From the NCBI RefSeq assembly GCF_015477805.1, contig NZ_JADLQL010000001.1, positions 620,001 to 684,000 on the forward strand: DNA of 64,000 nucleotides, written 5' to 3'. The position numbers were made by a program, and so were the translations under genes. Shown piece after piece: positions 29,264 through 37,383 of this stretch (positions are counted from its first letter, which is position 1; each line of letters starts with the position of its first letter). This stretch comes from Nocardia flavorosea (GTDB lineage: Bacteria > Actinomycetota > Actinomycetes > Mycobacteriales > Mycobacteriaceae). Below the pieces are notes generated by a model that saw only the letters and a program-made list of their open reading frames with translations, was not told the origin of the DNA and ran no database searches.

Positions 29264-29938
29264 TTGACCGCAGCCGCGGAGGCCTCCGCTGCCGCCACCG
29301 GACACCGGTTCACTCGGCACGGCCACGAGTCACCGCTGACGGTTTTCACCGTCGACGACAGGCCCGAACTCGGTCACATACTGGTCTTCGGCCGGCCCGC
29401 CGACGGTTGCCTGGTGCGGATCCACTCCCGCTGTCTCTACGGTGAAGCACTCGATTCGCAGGACTGCGATTGCGGCCCCGAACTCCGCAAATCCCTCGAT
29501 CTGATCCAGGAAGCCGGCGACGGAGTGCTGGTCTACCTCGAACAGGAAGGGCGTGGCGCCGGACTCATCGCGAAAGCGCTGGGTTACCGGGAAGCCGAAC
29601 GCACCGGCACCGATACCTTCACCGCGTACCGCAACCTCGGATACCCCGAAGACGCCCGCAGCTATGCGCACGCCGCAGCCGGCCTGCGCAAGCTCGGGCT
29701 CACCCGGGTGCGGCTGCTCACCAACAATCCGGACAAGGTCGCGGCCCTGCGCGCCGCGGACATCGCCGTCACCCCCGAGCCGCTGTATACACCGCCGCTC
29801 AGCGAACGGGCGGCTGCCTATCTGGAGGCCAAGCGGCGCCACCGCGGGCACTGGATCCCGGCGAGTGAACCGGTACAGGTTCCTGCGCGGGGTGCCGACC
29901 GGACGCCGGAGCAGCAGGCCGCGGGCACTCTTCGCTGA
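29264..29938 (+). CDS. ribA: GTP cyclohydrolase II
   Basis: A 224-residue stand-alone RibA. The TTG at 29264 is preferred: GAAGGAG sits 8 nt upstream and no ATG is well placed. It opens GTP and releases formate and pyrophosphate, the first step of riboflavin synthesis. The zinc site is HSRCLYGEALDSQDCDCG with three Cys, the substrate/catalytic loop is YLEQEGRGAGLIAKALGY, and VRLLTNNPDKVAAL binds the base. Most actinobacteria also have a fused RibBA; this single-domain copy, away from other rib genes, may serve a specialised flavin, deazaflavin-like or secondary-metabolite path. Confidence 0.88.
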   Translation: MTAAAEASAAATGHRFTRHGHESPLTVFTVDDRPELGHILVFGRPADGCLVRIHSRCLYGEALDSQDCDCGPELRKSLDLIQEAGDGVLVYLEQEGRGAGLIAKALGYREAERTGTDTFTAYRNLGYPEDARSYAHAAAGLRKLGLTRVRLLTNNPDKVAALRAADIAVTPEPLYTPPLSERAAAYLEAKRRHRGHWIPASEPVQVPARGADRTPEQQAAGTLR

Positions 29939-30079
29939 CCCAGACAGAACTGTCCCATCGGCGCCGTTCCCCCGCTACCATTGGTGATCCGCGTCACTCG
30001 CCGGTCGCCAGGGCCCGTACGGCATCCGGCGGTAACCTACGGCGAGTGTTCCGGAACCCCAGCACCTCGGGAACGGACC

Positions 30080-31909
30080 ATGACCACAGATATCGACTAC
30101 ACCCACCGCACCGGCGCCACTGTCAGCACAGTGCCCGCGGCCTTCCAGCAGACCCTCACCCTCCGCCCGGACGCGGTCGCCCTGCGCACCGTCGGCGGCA
30201 CCCAGGAGATCACCTGGCGGGAATACGGGCACCGGGTCCGCAGTCTCGCCGCGGGCCTGGCCGCACTCGGGCTCACCCGCGGCGACACCGTGGGCATCAT
30301 GCTCACCAACCGGCCGGAGTTCAACCTCCTCGATACCGCCGCCCTGCACGTCGGCGCCACCCCGTTCTCCGTGTACAACACCTGTTCGGCCGAACAGATC
30401 GCGCATGTTTTCGGCAATGCCGGCAACAAGATCGTCATCACCGAGCAGCAGTTCCTCGGCACCATCCGCGCCGCGGGCGTACCGATCGAACATCTGGTCG
30501 TCGTCGACGGGCCGGCCGAAGGCGCGACCACGCTCGCCGACCTCGAGGCGAACCCCGATCCCGAGTTCGATTTCGACACCGCCTGGCAGGCCGTGGAGGC
30601 AGCCGACCTCGCAACCCTCATCTACACCTCGGGAACCACCGGGCCCTCCAAAGGCGTCGAGCTGACCCACAGCAATGTGCTGGCCCAGATCCTCGCTCTC
30701 ACCAGCGGCCCGCTCGACGTCGGGATCGACGACCGCGCGCTGTCCTACCTGCCCGCCGCCCATGTCGCCGACCGCATCTCCGGGCACGCGATCAATCTGG
30801 TCACCGGTATCCAGATCACCACCGTTCCCGACCCCCGGGAGATCGCCGCGGCACTACCCGACGCCCGGCCGACCGTCTTCTTCGGAGTACCGCGCGTCTG
30901 GCAGAAGATCAAAGCGGGCGTCGAGGCCAAACTGGCCGCCGAAACCGGGGCCAAGAAAGCCGTCGCCGACTGGGCCGTCGCCACCGGAATCGCTGCCGCC
31001 AAAGCCGATCTGGCAGGTACGGGCCGCGGACCGCTGCTGACCGTCCAGCATCGCATCGCCGAAAAGCTGCTGCTGGCCAAAGTGCGGGCGGCGCTCGGTC
31101 TGGGCGAACTCCGTGTCGCCTCCTCCGGCGCGGCACCCATCCCGCCGGAAACTCTCGAATTCTTCCTCGGTCTCGGTTTCTGCGTCTCCGAGGTATGGGG
31201 TATGTCGGAAACCACCGGCGTGGCCACCTACACCGAACTCGACAAACCCAGGCCCGGAACTGTCGGCCGCGCCGTCGACGGACTCGAACTCCGGCTCGCC
31301 GACGACGGTGAGGTACTGGTGCGCGGCCCGATCATCACCCACGGCTACCGCGCCATGCCCGAGAAGACCGCCGAGGCAATCGATACCGACGGCTGGCTGC
31401 ACACCGGCGACGTCGGCACCCTCGACCCCGACGGGTACCTGCGCATCGTCGACCGCAAAAAAGAGATCATCATCAGCGAGGGCGGAAAGAATATCGCGCC
31501 GAGCAATATCGAGAACGCCGTCAAGGCTGCCTCGTCGCTCGTCGGGCAAGCGGTGGCCCTCGGCGACGCCAAACCCTATATCACCGCGCTCATCGTGCTG
31601 GACCCCGATATGGCGGCCATCCGCGCGAAGGAAATCGACGCCACCGACGCCGATATCGCCACCCTCGCCCGGCATCCCCGTATCGTCGACGACGTCCGGG
31701 CCGCGGTCCAGGCCGGTAATACGAAACTGTCCCGGGTCGAACAGATCAAACGGTTCACCATCGTCGATACCGTCTGGGAACCCGGTGGCGACGAACTCAC
31801 CCCGAAGATATCGCTCAAACGCGCACCGATCGCGGAGAAATACGCCGAACAGATCACCGCGCTCTATGCCGACGACATACCCGCCACCGTGATCGACGTA
31901 CGCGGCTGA
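30080..31909 (+). CDS. Long-chain acyl-CoA synthetase (FadD15-like)
   Basis: A 609-residue AMP-forming ligase. The ATP loop LIYTSGTTGPSKGVELTHSN begins near residue 183 (Tyr185). Further motifs are YLPAAHVADRISGHAINLV, TVFFGVPRVWQKIKAGVE, YTELDKPRPGTVGRAVDG, GWLHTGDVGTLDPDGYLRIV with the ATP-binding Asp, and GGKNIAPSNIENAVK. The long C-terminal region with GDELTPKISLKRAPIAEKYA matches the FadD15/FAA group that activates C16-C18 fatty acids for degradation or lipid synthesis. The gene stands alone, followed by a strong terminator. Confidence 0.92.
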   Translation: MTTDIDYTHRTGATVSTVPAAFQQTLTLRPDAVALRTVGGTQEITWREYGHRVRSLAAGLAALGLTRGDTVGIMLTNRPEFNLLDTAALHVGATPFSVYNTCSAEQIAHVFGNAGNKIVITEQQFLGTIRAAGVPIEHLVVVDGPAEGATTLADLEANPDPEFDFDTAWQAVEAADLATLIYTSGTTGPSKGVELTHSNVLAQILALTSGPLDVGIDDRALSYLPAAHVADRISGHAINLVTGIQITTVPDPREIAAALPDARPTVFFGVPRVWQKIKAGVEAKLAAETGAKKAVADWAVATGIAAAKADLAGTGRGPLLTVQHRIAEKLLLAKVRAALGLGELRVASSGAAPIPPETLEFFLGLGFCVSEVWGMSETTGVATYTELDKPRPGTVGRAVDGLELRLADDGEVLVRGPIITHGYRAMPEKTAEAIDTDGWLHTGDVGTLDPDGYLRIVDRKKEIIISEGGKNIAPSNIENAVKAASSLVGQAVALGDAKPYITALIVLDPDMAAIRAKEIDATDADIATLARHPRIVDDVRAAVQAGNTKLSRVEQIKRFTIVDTVWEPGGDELTPKISLKRAPIAEKYAEQITALYADDIPATVIDVRG

Positions 31910-31931
31910 GCCGATCGCACGCCGAACACAG

Positions 31932-31966
31932 CAGTGTGGCCCCCGGAACCACCAGGGGCCACACTG
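31932..31966. terminator. Bidirectional terminator hairpin
   Basis: A perfect 12-bp inverted repeat, CAGTGTGGCCCC (31932-31943) and GGGGCCACACTG (31955-31966), with an 11-nt loop and TTGT after it. It separates the convergent acyl-CoA ligase and YbhB genes. Confidence 0.8.
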
Positions 31967-31976
31967 TTGTCGCGAA

Positions 31977-32504
31977 TCATTTCTGTTCGTAGGTACCCAC
32001 CAGCGTCGCCCGTGCCAGCGTGTGCGAGAACAGATTGAACCCGAGGAAAGCCGGAGTGGCTTCCGGCGGCACACCCAGTGATTCGACGTCCACCGCGTGT
32101 ACCACGATGAAGTACCGATGCGGACCGTGTCCGGCCGGCGGCGCCGCGCCGACATAGCCGGCGAAGCCGCCGTCGTTGCGCAACATCACCGCGCCCGCCG
32201 GCAGGGTGCCGCCCTCACTGCCCGCACCCGCCGCCAGTTCGGTGACCGTCGCGGGGATATCGGCCACCGCCCAGTGCCAGAAACCGGAAGCCGTCGGCGC
32301 GTCCGGGTCGTACACCGTCACCGCGAAACTCTTCGTCTCCGCCGGGAAACCCGACCAGCTCAGCTGCGGGGAAACATCCTTACCGCCGGCCCCGAACACA
32401 CCGCTGACCTGGTCGTTGCCGAGCGGCGCACCGTCGGACACATCGGCGGACGTCACGGTGAACGACGGCACCGAAGGCAAGGCGTCATAGGGGTTGTAGG
32501 TCAT
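31977..32504 (-). CDS. YbhB/YbcL (Raf kinase inhibitor-like, PEBP) protein
   Basis: A 175-residue phosphatidylethanolamine-binding-protein fold, equivalent to Rv2140c. The anion-binding pocket is formed by [40 protein letters not shown] with Asp-Pro-Asp-x-Pro and His, and [20 protein letters not shown] with the Gly-x-Pro-His-Arg-Tyr segment. It is cytosolic with no signal peptide. Bacterial members bind small ligands or modulate kinases; no substrate is known. GAGAGAGG precedes the ATG. It lies 21 nt downstream of the M20 peptidase on the same strand. Confidence 0.94.
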   Translation of the reverse strand: MTYNPYDALPSVPSFTVTSADVSDGAPLGNDQVSGVFGAGGKDVSPQLSWSGFPAETKSFAVTVYDPDAPTASGFWHWAVADIPATVTELAAGAGSEGGTLPAGAVMLRNDGGFAGYVGAAPPAGHGPHRYFIVVHAVDVESLGVPPEATPAFLGFNLFSHTLARATLVGTYEQK

Positions 32505-32525
32505 GGAAACCTCTCTCGAATCGGA

Positions 32526-33884
32526 TCAGCTGTGCAACAGAAAGTGTTCCAGGACATCGGTGCCGAATTCGAGGGCATCGACCGGCACCCGTTCGTCGAC
32601 GCCATGGAACAGCGCCGCGAAATCCAGTTCCGGCGGCAACCGCAGCGGAGCGAACCCGAAGCACCTGATCCCCAGGTCCGCGAACGCCTTCGCGTCGGTA
32701 CCGCCGGACAGCATGTAGGGCACCGTACGCCCCTGCGGATCGTGCGCCAGGATCGCCTCGTTCATCGCGTCCACCAGGTGACCGTCGAAAGTTGTTTCGT
32801 AGGAATCGAGTTTGGTGACCCATTCCCGTTCCACGTCCGGGCCGATCAGTTCGTCCACTTCGCGTTCGAATTCGGCCAGGCGGCCGGGCACCACCCGGCA
32901 GTCCACCACCGCCTCCGCCGTCTGCGGGATCACATTGGCCTTGTAGCCGGCGTTCAGCATGGTCGGGTTCGCCGTATCGCGCAGGGTGGCGCCGATGATC
33001 CGGGATATCGACCCCAGCTTCGCCAGCGTGCCCTCGATATCCTTACTGCCCGGATCGAACGCCAGTCCCGTCTCCTCCGACACCGCCGCGAGGAACTCGG
33101 CCACGGAATCGGAGAGGACGAGCGGGAAGGTATGCGTGCCCAGGCGGGCCACCGCGGCCGCCAGGATGGTCACCGCATTGTCCTCGTGCAGGAACGACCC
33201 GTGCCCGGCCCGGGCCTTCGCCCGCAACCGCATCCAGCCCAGACCTTTTTCCGCGGTCTCCACCAGATAGAGTCGCCGTTCACTGCCGTCGGGACGGGGC
33301 ACGGTCAGGGAGAAACCACCGACCTCGCCCACTGCCTCGGTGATGCCCGCGAAGAGATCCGGCCGGTTCTCCACCAGCCACTGCGACCCCCATTTCCCCC
33401 CGTTCTCCTCGTCGGCCAGGAACGCGAACACCAGATCGCGCGGGGGTACGGTGCCCTCGATCTTGAACTGGCGGGCCACCGCCAGCATCATTCCGACCAT
33501 ATCCTTCATATCGATGGCGCCGCGGCCCCAGACGTAGCCGTCCTGCACCGCGCCGGAGAAGGGATGCACACTCCAGTCGGCCGCCTCGGCCGGCACCACA
33601 TCGAGATGCCCGTGCAGCAGCAGGGCACCGCGGCTCGAATCGGCGCCCGGTAGCCGCGCGAAGACATTACCCCGGCCCGGCAGGCCGGATTCCACGTACT
33701 CAGTTGTATAACCGGCGTCCTCCAGCTGCCGGGCAACCCACTCGGCACACTCGCGTTCCCCCTTGGTGGTCGCCGGGTCGCCGGTGTTCGAAGTGTCGAA
33801 ACGGATCAGCGAACTGACCAGATCCACCACCTCCGATACGGCGCGGGAACGAGCGGAGCCAGAGTTATCACCTGTCGCGGCCAC
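32526..33884 (-). CDS. M20/M25/M40-family metallopeptidase (DapE2-like)
   Basis: A 452-residue di-zinc hydrolase equivalent to Rv2141c. Metal and catalytic motifs are LLLHGHLDVVPAEAADWSVH (His and catalytic Asp), GRGAIDMKDMVGMMLAVARQ (bridging Asp) and FAFLADEENGGKWGSQWLVE (general-base Glu pair). The dimerisation lid carries KARAGHGSFLHEDNAVTILA with the oxyanion His, and the C-terminal zinc His is probably that in FAALFHGVDERVPVDALEFG. It may act as a carboxypeptidase, aminoacylase or succinyl-diaminopimelate desuccinylase-like enzyme; the substrate is undetermined. GGAAGG lies a few bases upstream of its GTG start. Confidence 0.93.
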   Translation of the reverse strand: MAATGDNSGSARSRAVSEVVDLVSSLIRFDTSNTGDPATTKGERECAEWVARQLEDAGYTTEYVESGLPGRGNVFARLPGADSSRGALLLHGHLDVVPAEAADWSVHPFSGAVQDGYVWGRGAIDMKDMVGMMLAVARQFKIEGTVPPRDLVFAFLADEENGGKWGSQWLVENRPDLFAGITEAVGEVGGFSLTVPRPDGSERRLYLVETAEKGLGWMRLRAKARAGHGSFLHEDNAVTILAAAVARLGTHTFPLVLSDSVAEFLAAVSEETGLAFDPGSKDIEGTLAKLGSISRIIGATLRDTANPTMLNAGYKANVIPQTAEAVVDCRVVPGRLAEFEREVDELIGPDVEREWVTKLDSYETTFDGHLVDAMNEAILAHDPQGRTVPYMLSGGTDAKAFADLGIRCFGFAPLRLPPELDFAALFHGVDERVPVDALEFGTDVLEHFLLHS

Positions 33885-34167
33885 GCACCCTTCCTACCAT
33901 CAAGCCCGTCATTGATTCGTTTCGGTGGTGTTGTGCAATGCGTACGTCGGCGACGGACGGCAATGAAAATAGTGTGATGCGCATATCTACGTATGAACAT
34001 TGTGCCGATTGTCCGCTCGGGCAGTTGCCGCTGCAATTCCCGTGGTCCGTTCGCCCGGGAACGACTGTCCGGGCCCACAATGCGCATGAAGGCGTGACCC
34101 ACGCGGTTCGAACACTGCCCCCAACCGCCTCCCGGTGACAACTGCCGGCCGACGGCACGCGGTGATC
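33885..34167. other. AT-richer gene-free stretch
   Basis: 283 bp between the M20 peptidase start and the regulator stop. About 33905-34020 is near 50 % GC by eye against about 70 % around it, with ATGAAAATAGTGTG and CATATCTACGTATGAAC. A 66-codon plus-strand frame (33938-34138) with a CADC motif exists, but nothing supports its translation. The composition is that of an Lsr2-type binding patch or a remnant of foreign DNA. Confidence 0.4.
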
Positions 34168-35061
34168 CTATTTGTCGGAGAGGTCGCTGAGCACCCGGCG
34201 CAGGTAATCGCGGCTCTCCCCCGGAGTCGGGGCGATGACGCTGAGTTTGTTCATAACGGTCATATACACCTCCACCTCGTGCTTTTTCTCGAGGTAGTTC
34301 GAGGTGGTCAGCTGTTCCATATAGACCATGTCCGGCAGCTCGGGCTCCGGGAAACGCAGGATACTGAACGAACCACCCGCGGCGGGATGTCCACCGACCT
34401 CGTAGGGCAGTACTTGGATCTTCACGTTCGGCCGGTCGGATACGGCGATCAGATGTTCGATCTGACCGCGCAGCACCGGATAGCCGCCGACCGGCCGACG
34501 GAGTGCGTTCTCGTCCACCACCGCCCACAGGGTGGGAGCCGAGGCGCGGCTGAGGATCTCCTGGCGGCGCATCCGCACACCCACCCGGCGTTCGGTGTCC
34601 TCCTCGTTGAACAGTTTGATCACCGAGCGCGCATAGGCTTCGGTCTGCAGCAGGCCGGGGACGAACTGCGCCTCATAGGTGCGGATCGTTGTCGCGGCCT
34701 GCTCGAGGCCGATATAGGTTTCGAACCACGGCGGAAGCAGATCGTTGAACGGCTGCCACCACCCCGGATCGTTCGCCTTCTTCATCAACTCCAGGTAGAC
34801 GGAGAGCTTCTCCGGATCGTCGACACCGTAGAGCTTCAGCAGATCCACCAGATCGCGTTCCCGGAACCGGGTGCGGCCCAATTCGAGGCGGCTGATCTTG
34901 GCGTGCGATCCGCGGATATGCTCTCCCGCATCCTCGCGGCTGATACCGCATGCCTCACGCAGTTGCCGCAGGCGGCTACCGAGCGATATACGCAATACGG
35001 TGGGTCCGCGGTCGGCTTCCGCCTTATCCGGGAGATCGGAATCGTCCTGCTCGTTAGTCAT
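34168..35061 (-). CDS. XRE-family regulator with DUF5753
   Basis: A 297-residue regulator starting at MTNEQDDSDLPDK. The N-terminal helix-turn-helix (about residues 20-75) reads SLGSRLRQLREACGISREDA, then HAKISRLELGRTRFRERDLV. The remainder is DUF5753: WFETYIGLEQAATTIRTYEA, FVPGLLQTEAYARSVIKLFN and VLPYEVGGHPAAGGSFSILR. Such proteins in streptomycetes and nocardiae normally work with a small DUF397 partner encoded beside them. None is found here, so the partner is missing or distant. The flanking DNA is AT-richer and holds a nested palindrome. Confidence 0.9.
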   Translation of the reverse strand: MTNEQDDSDLPDKAEADRGPTVLRISLGSRLRQLREACGISREDAGEHIRGSHAKISRLELGRTRFRERDLVDLLKLYGVDDPEKLSVYLELMKKANDPGWWQPFNDLLPPWFETYIGLEQAATTIRTYEAQFVPGLLQTEAYARSVIKLFNEEDTERRVGVRMRRQEILSRASAPTLWAVVDENALRRPVGGYPVLRGQIEHLIAVSDRPNVKIQVLPYEVGGHPAAGGSFSILRFPEPELPDMVYMEQLTTSNYLEKKHEVEVYMTVMNKLSVIAPTPGESRDYLRRVLSDLSDK

Positions 35062-35734
35062 GATCGCCTCTGGCCAGTTCGTGCTGTGCTGCATCGTTCG
35101 GCGCCCGCCACCGACGAACCGCACCGGTCGGCAGGCGATCCTACTCCGTGGTAGGGACAAATTTCCGGTAACGCGCCCGCGGCGGGCGCAACCGGCATCC
35201 ACACGGCAACCCGTTGCCGTGCACCTCGGCCCGAATTCTACAGCGCCGCATATCCGTAGCTTCTCCAACGTTTACGCGCGATATCGCGATTGGTTGCGTA
35301 AACTCCCCCACGACACGACGATCCGGCCTCATGAGCACGAAGACCTGGGGAGATGATACCGATGAGGGCACCGGAAGCAGGTGCGGGTACCGCGGAAGCA
35401 GTTCCCAGCATACCGCCTGCCCGCCCGAATCGCGACAGCCCGGCAGTCGGCCCGGGAACGTGTCCCCCGGCGCGCCCGGCGGCCGGGCACCGGAGCCGGC
35501 CGGCGCCGCCCGTCGGCCCCGCTTCCGGCTACGGCCGGGGCGACCGGGCGGGTCTCCGTAACCGATTGGGCGGCAACCATTCACCGTCGTGCCCACGATA
35601 TCTCCCGGACTGTTCCGCATCGGCGCGGACCGCTAGGCTCGCGCGCAACCATCCCGGCCCGGATTCGCCGCGACTGCAGCGGCATTTCGAGAACGAATCA
35701 CCACCTTGCACACCGAGTAAAACTGGAGGACCGC
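35062..35734. other. Long intergenic region without a gene
   Basis: 673 bp between the divergent XRE regulator and PNPOx genes. Frames on both strands are Arg/Pro/Ala-rich and carry no recognisable domain; no DUF397 gene is present. The nested palindrome at 35270-35303 is the main structured element. The PNPOx gene has a good GGAGG site at its right end. Confidence 0.55.
35270..35303. promoter_or_regulatory. Nested palindrome, candidate operator
   Basis: Outer arms GTTTACGC (35270-35277) and GCGTAAAC (35296-35303) are perfect inverses around an 18-nt spacer. The spacer contains most of an inner perfect palindrome, CGCGATATCGCG (35277-35288). The local sequence is AT-richer than its surroundings. 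Confidence 0.5.
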
Positions 35735-36190
35735 ATGTCCGATGAACTCACCGCCACCGAGATCCGCAAGAAACTGACCGAGGTCCTCACCCATTCCAGT
35801 ATCGACCTCGCGACCTCCAAAGACGGTGTCAACTGGGCCACCAGCGCGTTCTTCGCCAACCTCGACGAAGACCTGTTCCGGCTCACGCTGATCCTCGAGA
35901 ACCGCGGTCGCACGCTCGACCAGCTCAGGGCCAACCCCAACGTGGGGGTGAAGGTGGTGCCGGGCGGTATCGCCGATCCGTTCGCCCAGGGCCTCGGCAC
36001 GGTGACCCTGCGCGACGACAGCGAACGCGACGAAACCTTCCAGGCGTTGCTGCGCAAGGAACCACAGGTCGAACCGTTCTTCGCGTCTCCGGTCACCGCG
36101 GTGGTCATCGATATCGACTGGTGGCGGGTGACCCATCTGGGTGGCGGCTGGCTGCCGGGCAAGGTACTCGAACGCGGAAACGGAGCCTGA
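35735..36190 (+). CDS. PNPOx-like (FMN/F420-binding split-barrel) protein
   Basis: A 151-residue protein with GGAGG before its ATG. It begins MSDELTATEIRKKLTEVLTH; LATSKDGVNWATSAFFANLD and LFRLTLILENRGRTLDQLRA match the pyridoxamine-5'-phosphate-oxidase-like split barrel used by flavin- and F420-dependent enzymes. VGVKVVPGGIADPFAQGLGT follows and WWRVTHLGGGWLPGKVL closes the fold. The cofactor cannot be read from sequence; the nocardial context makes F420 or FMN equally possible. The DUF574 gene starts 67 nt downstream and may be cotranscribed. Confidence 0.82.
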   Translation: MSDELTATEIRKKLTEVLTHSSIDLATSKDGVNWATSAFFANLDEDLFRLTLILENRGRTLDQLRANPNVGVKVVPGGIADPFAQGLGTVTLRDDSERDETFQALLRKEPQVEPFFASPVTAVVIDIDWWRVTHLGGGWLPGKVLERGNGA

Positions 36191-36257
36191 GCGCACGCCC
36201 GCTGCCGCACGGTCCTACCATCACGCTGTTCGATCGTTAATGCAGAGAGAGGTTTTC

Positions 36258-37142
36258 ATGGCCGAACCGGCTCCTCGGACGGGCGTTCGTGCACCGGTCG
36301 GGGTGGACACCACCCGGCCGAGCATCGCACGCGTCTACGACTACAGCCTCGGCGGCAAGGACAACTACGACGTCGACCGTGCGGCATTCGAGCAGATCCT
36401 GGAAGTCGCGCCGCGGCAGGGCGACGTCTCCCGGATGAACCGGCGCTGGCTGCACCGGGTCGTCAGGTATCTGGCCGGGCCGGCCGGAATCGACCAGTTC
36501 CTCGATATCGGTGCCGGTCTGCCGACCGTGGGCAACACCCATCAGATCGCGCAGCAGGAGAATCCGGAAGCCAAGGTCGTCTACGTCGACAATGATCCGG
36601 TGTGCAACGCGCACGGCCGGGTCCTGCTCGAACAGAACGAGAACACCCACTTCGTCTCCGGCGACGTCCTCGAAAAGGGCACCCTGCTGGAGAACAAGAG
36701 TGTTCTGCAGTACCTGGATCCGGATCGGCCGATCGCGATCATCCTGTGCGGGCTGCTGCATCACGTCGATGACGAACTCGACCCACCGGCGGTCATGCGC
36801 GAATACATCTCCCGGCTACCGGCCGGATCGTATGTCGCGATCACCAATTTCTGGGATCCGGCGGACGAGAATCCCGAACTCCACGCGCTCGCGAAACAAC
36901 TCGAGCGGGCTTTCACCGAAATGGGTCTGGGTTCGGGGTGGTACCGGACCCGGGAGCAGCAGCTCGAGTACTTCGAGGGTCTGGAACTCGTGGCGCCCGG
37001 GTTGACCGAACTCGAGGACTGGTGGCCATCGGGTCCGCCCACGCGGCCGCGACTGCCGGAGGAACAGGTCGTGATCGGCGGAGTCGGGTACAAACCGGGT
37101 GCTCCCGCGGTCCGGCTGCACAGTGTCGACGGAGTGGGATAG
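36258..37142 (+). CDS. DUF574 SAM-dependent methyltransferase, copy 1
   Basis: A 294-residue SAV_2177-family methyltransferase. The family hallmark VDTTRPSIARVYDYSLGGKD is followed by NYDVDRAAFEQILEVAPRQG. SAM-binding motif I is QFLDIGAGLPTVGNTHQIAQ, then VVYVDNDPVCNAHGRVLLEQ; IAIILCGLLHHVDDELDPPA is motif IV/V. The C-terminus contains LGSGWYRTREQQLEYFEGLE. The substrate is unknown; the family is expanded in actinomycetes, often near XRE-DUF5753 genes as here. The leader CAGAGAGAGGTTTTC before the ATG closely resembles that of copy 2. The two proteins are clearly paralogous along their whole length. Confidence 0.92.
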   Translation: MAEPAPRTGVRAPVGVDTTRPSIARVYDYSLGGKDNYDVDRAAFEQILEVAPRQGDVSRMNRRWLHRVVRYLAGPAGIDQFLDIGAGLPTVGNTHQIAQQENPEAKVVYVDNDPVCNAHGRVLLEQNENTHFVSGDVLEKGTLLENKSVLQYLDPDRPIAIILCGLLHHVDDELDPPAVMREYISRLPAGSYVAITNFWDPADENPELHALAKQLERAFTEMGLGSGWYRTREQQLEYFEGLELVAPGLTELEDWWPSGPPTRPRLPEEQVVIGGVGYKPGAPAVRLHSVDGVG

Positions 37143-37297
37143 CCGGGTCGGGCGTCGGCCGGCGCGCTGCGGGACGGGTTTCCGGAACAGATTGTGCGGC
37201 ACCGTATTCGATTCCGTCACGGCGCGAACCGCAACAGCAGGCCCCGCTCCGCCGCACAACGAGGCGAAGTGTGTTGCCGCGCACGGTGATCACGATA

Positions 37298-37341
37298 TTG
37301 CCCGAGTCCCGGTCACGTTCTACGCTGAGTGATCCGACTCA
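37298..37341 (+). promoter_or_regulatory. Promoter with operator-like palindrome before DUF574 copy 2
   Basis: TTGCCC (37298-37303), a 17-bp spacer and TACGCT (37321-37326) form a promoter. TGAGT-N6-ACTCA (37326-37341) starts at the last base of the -10 and covers the expected start of transcription, a typical repressor position. Confidence 0.55.
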
Positions 37342-37383
37342 CACTTCGTTCGTCCAGTTCATTCTGCGCAGAGAGAGGTCGAT

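Noticed and set aside
33938..34138. 66-codon frame with a CADC motif in the AT-richer island
   Set aside because: No ribosome-binding site or family likeness; kept only as a remark under the island.
35141..35620. Possible DUF397 partner of the XRE-DUF5753 regulator
   Set aside because: I looked for the WRKSSYS and WxAF-type motifs in all frames of the gap and found none.
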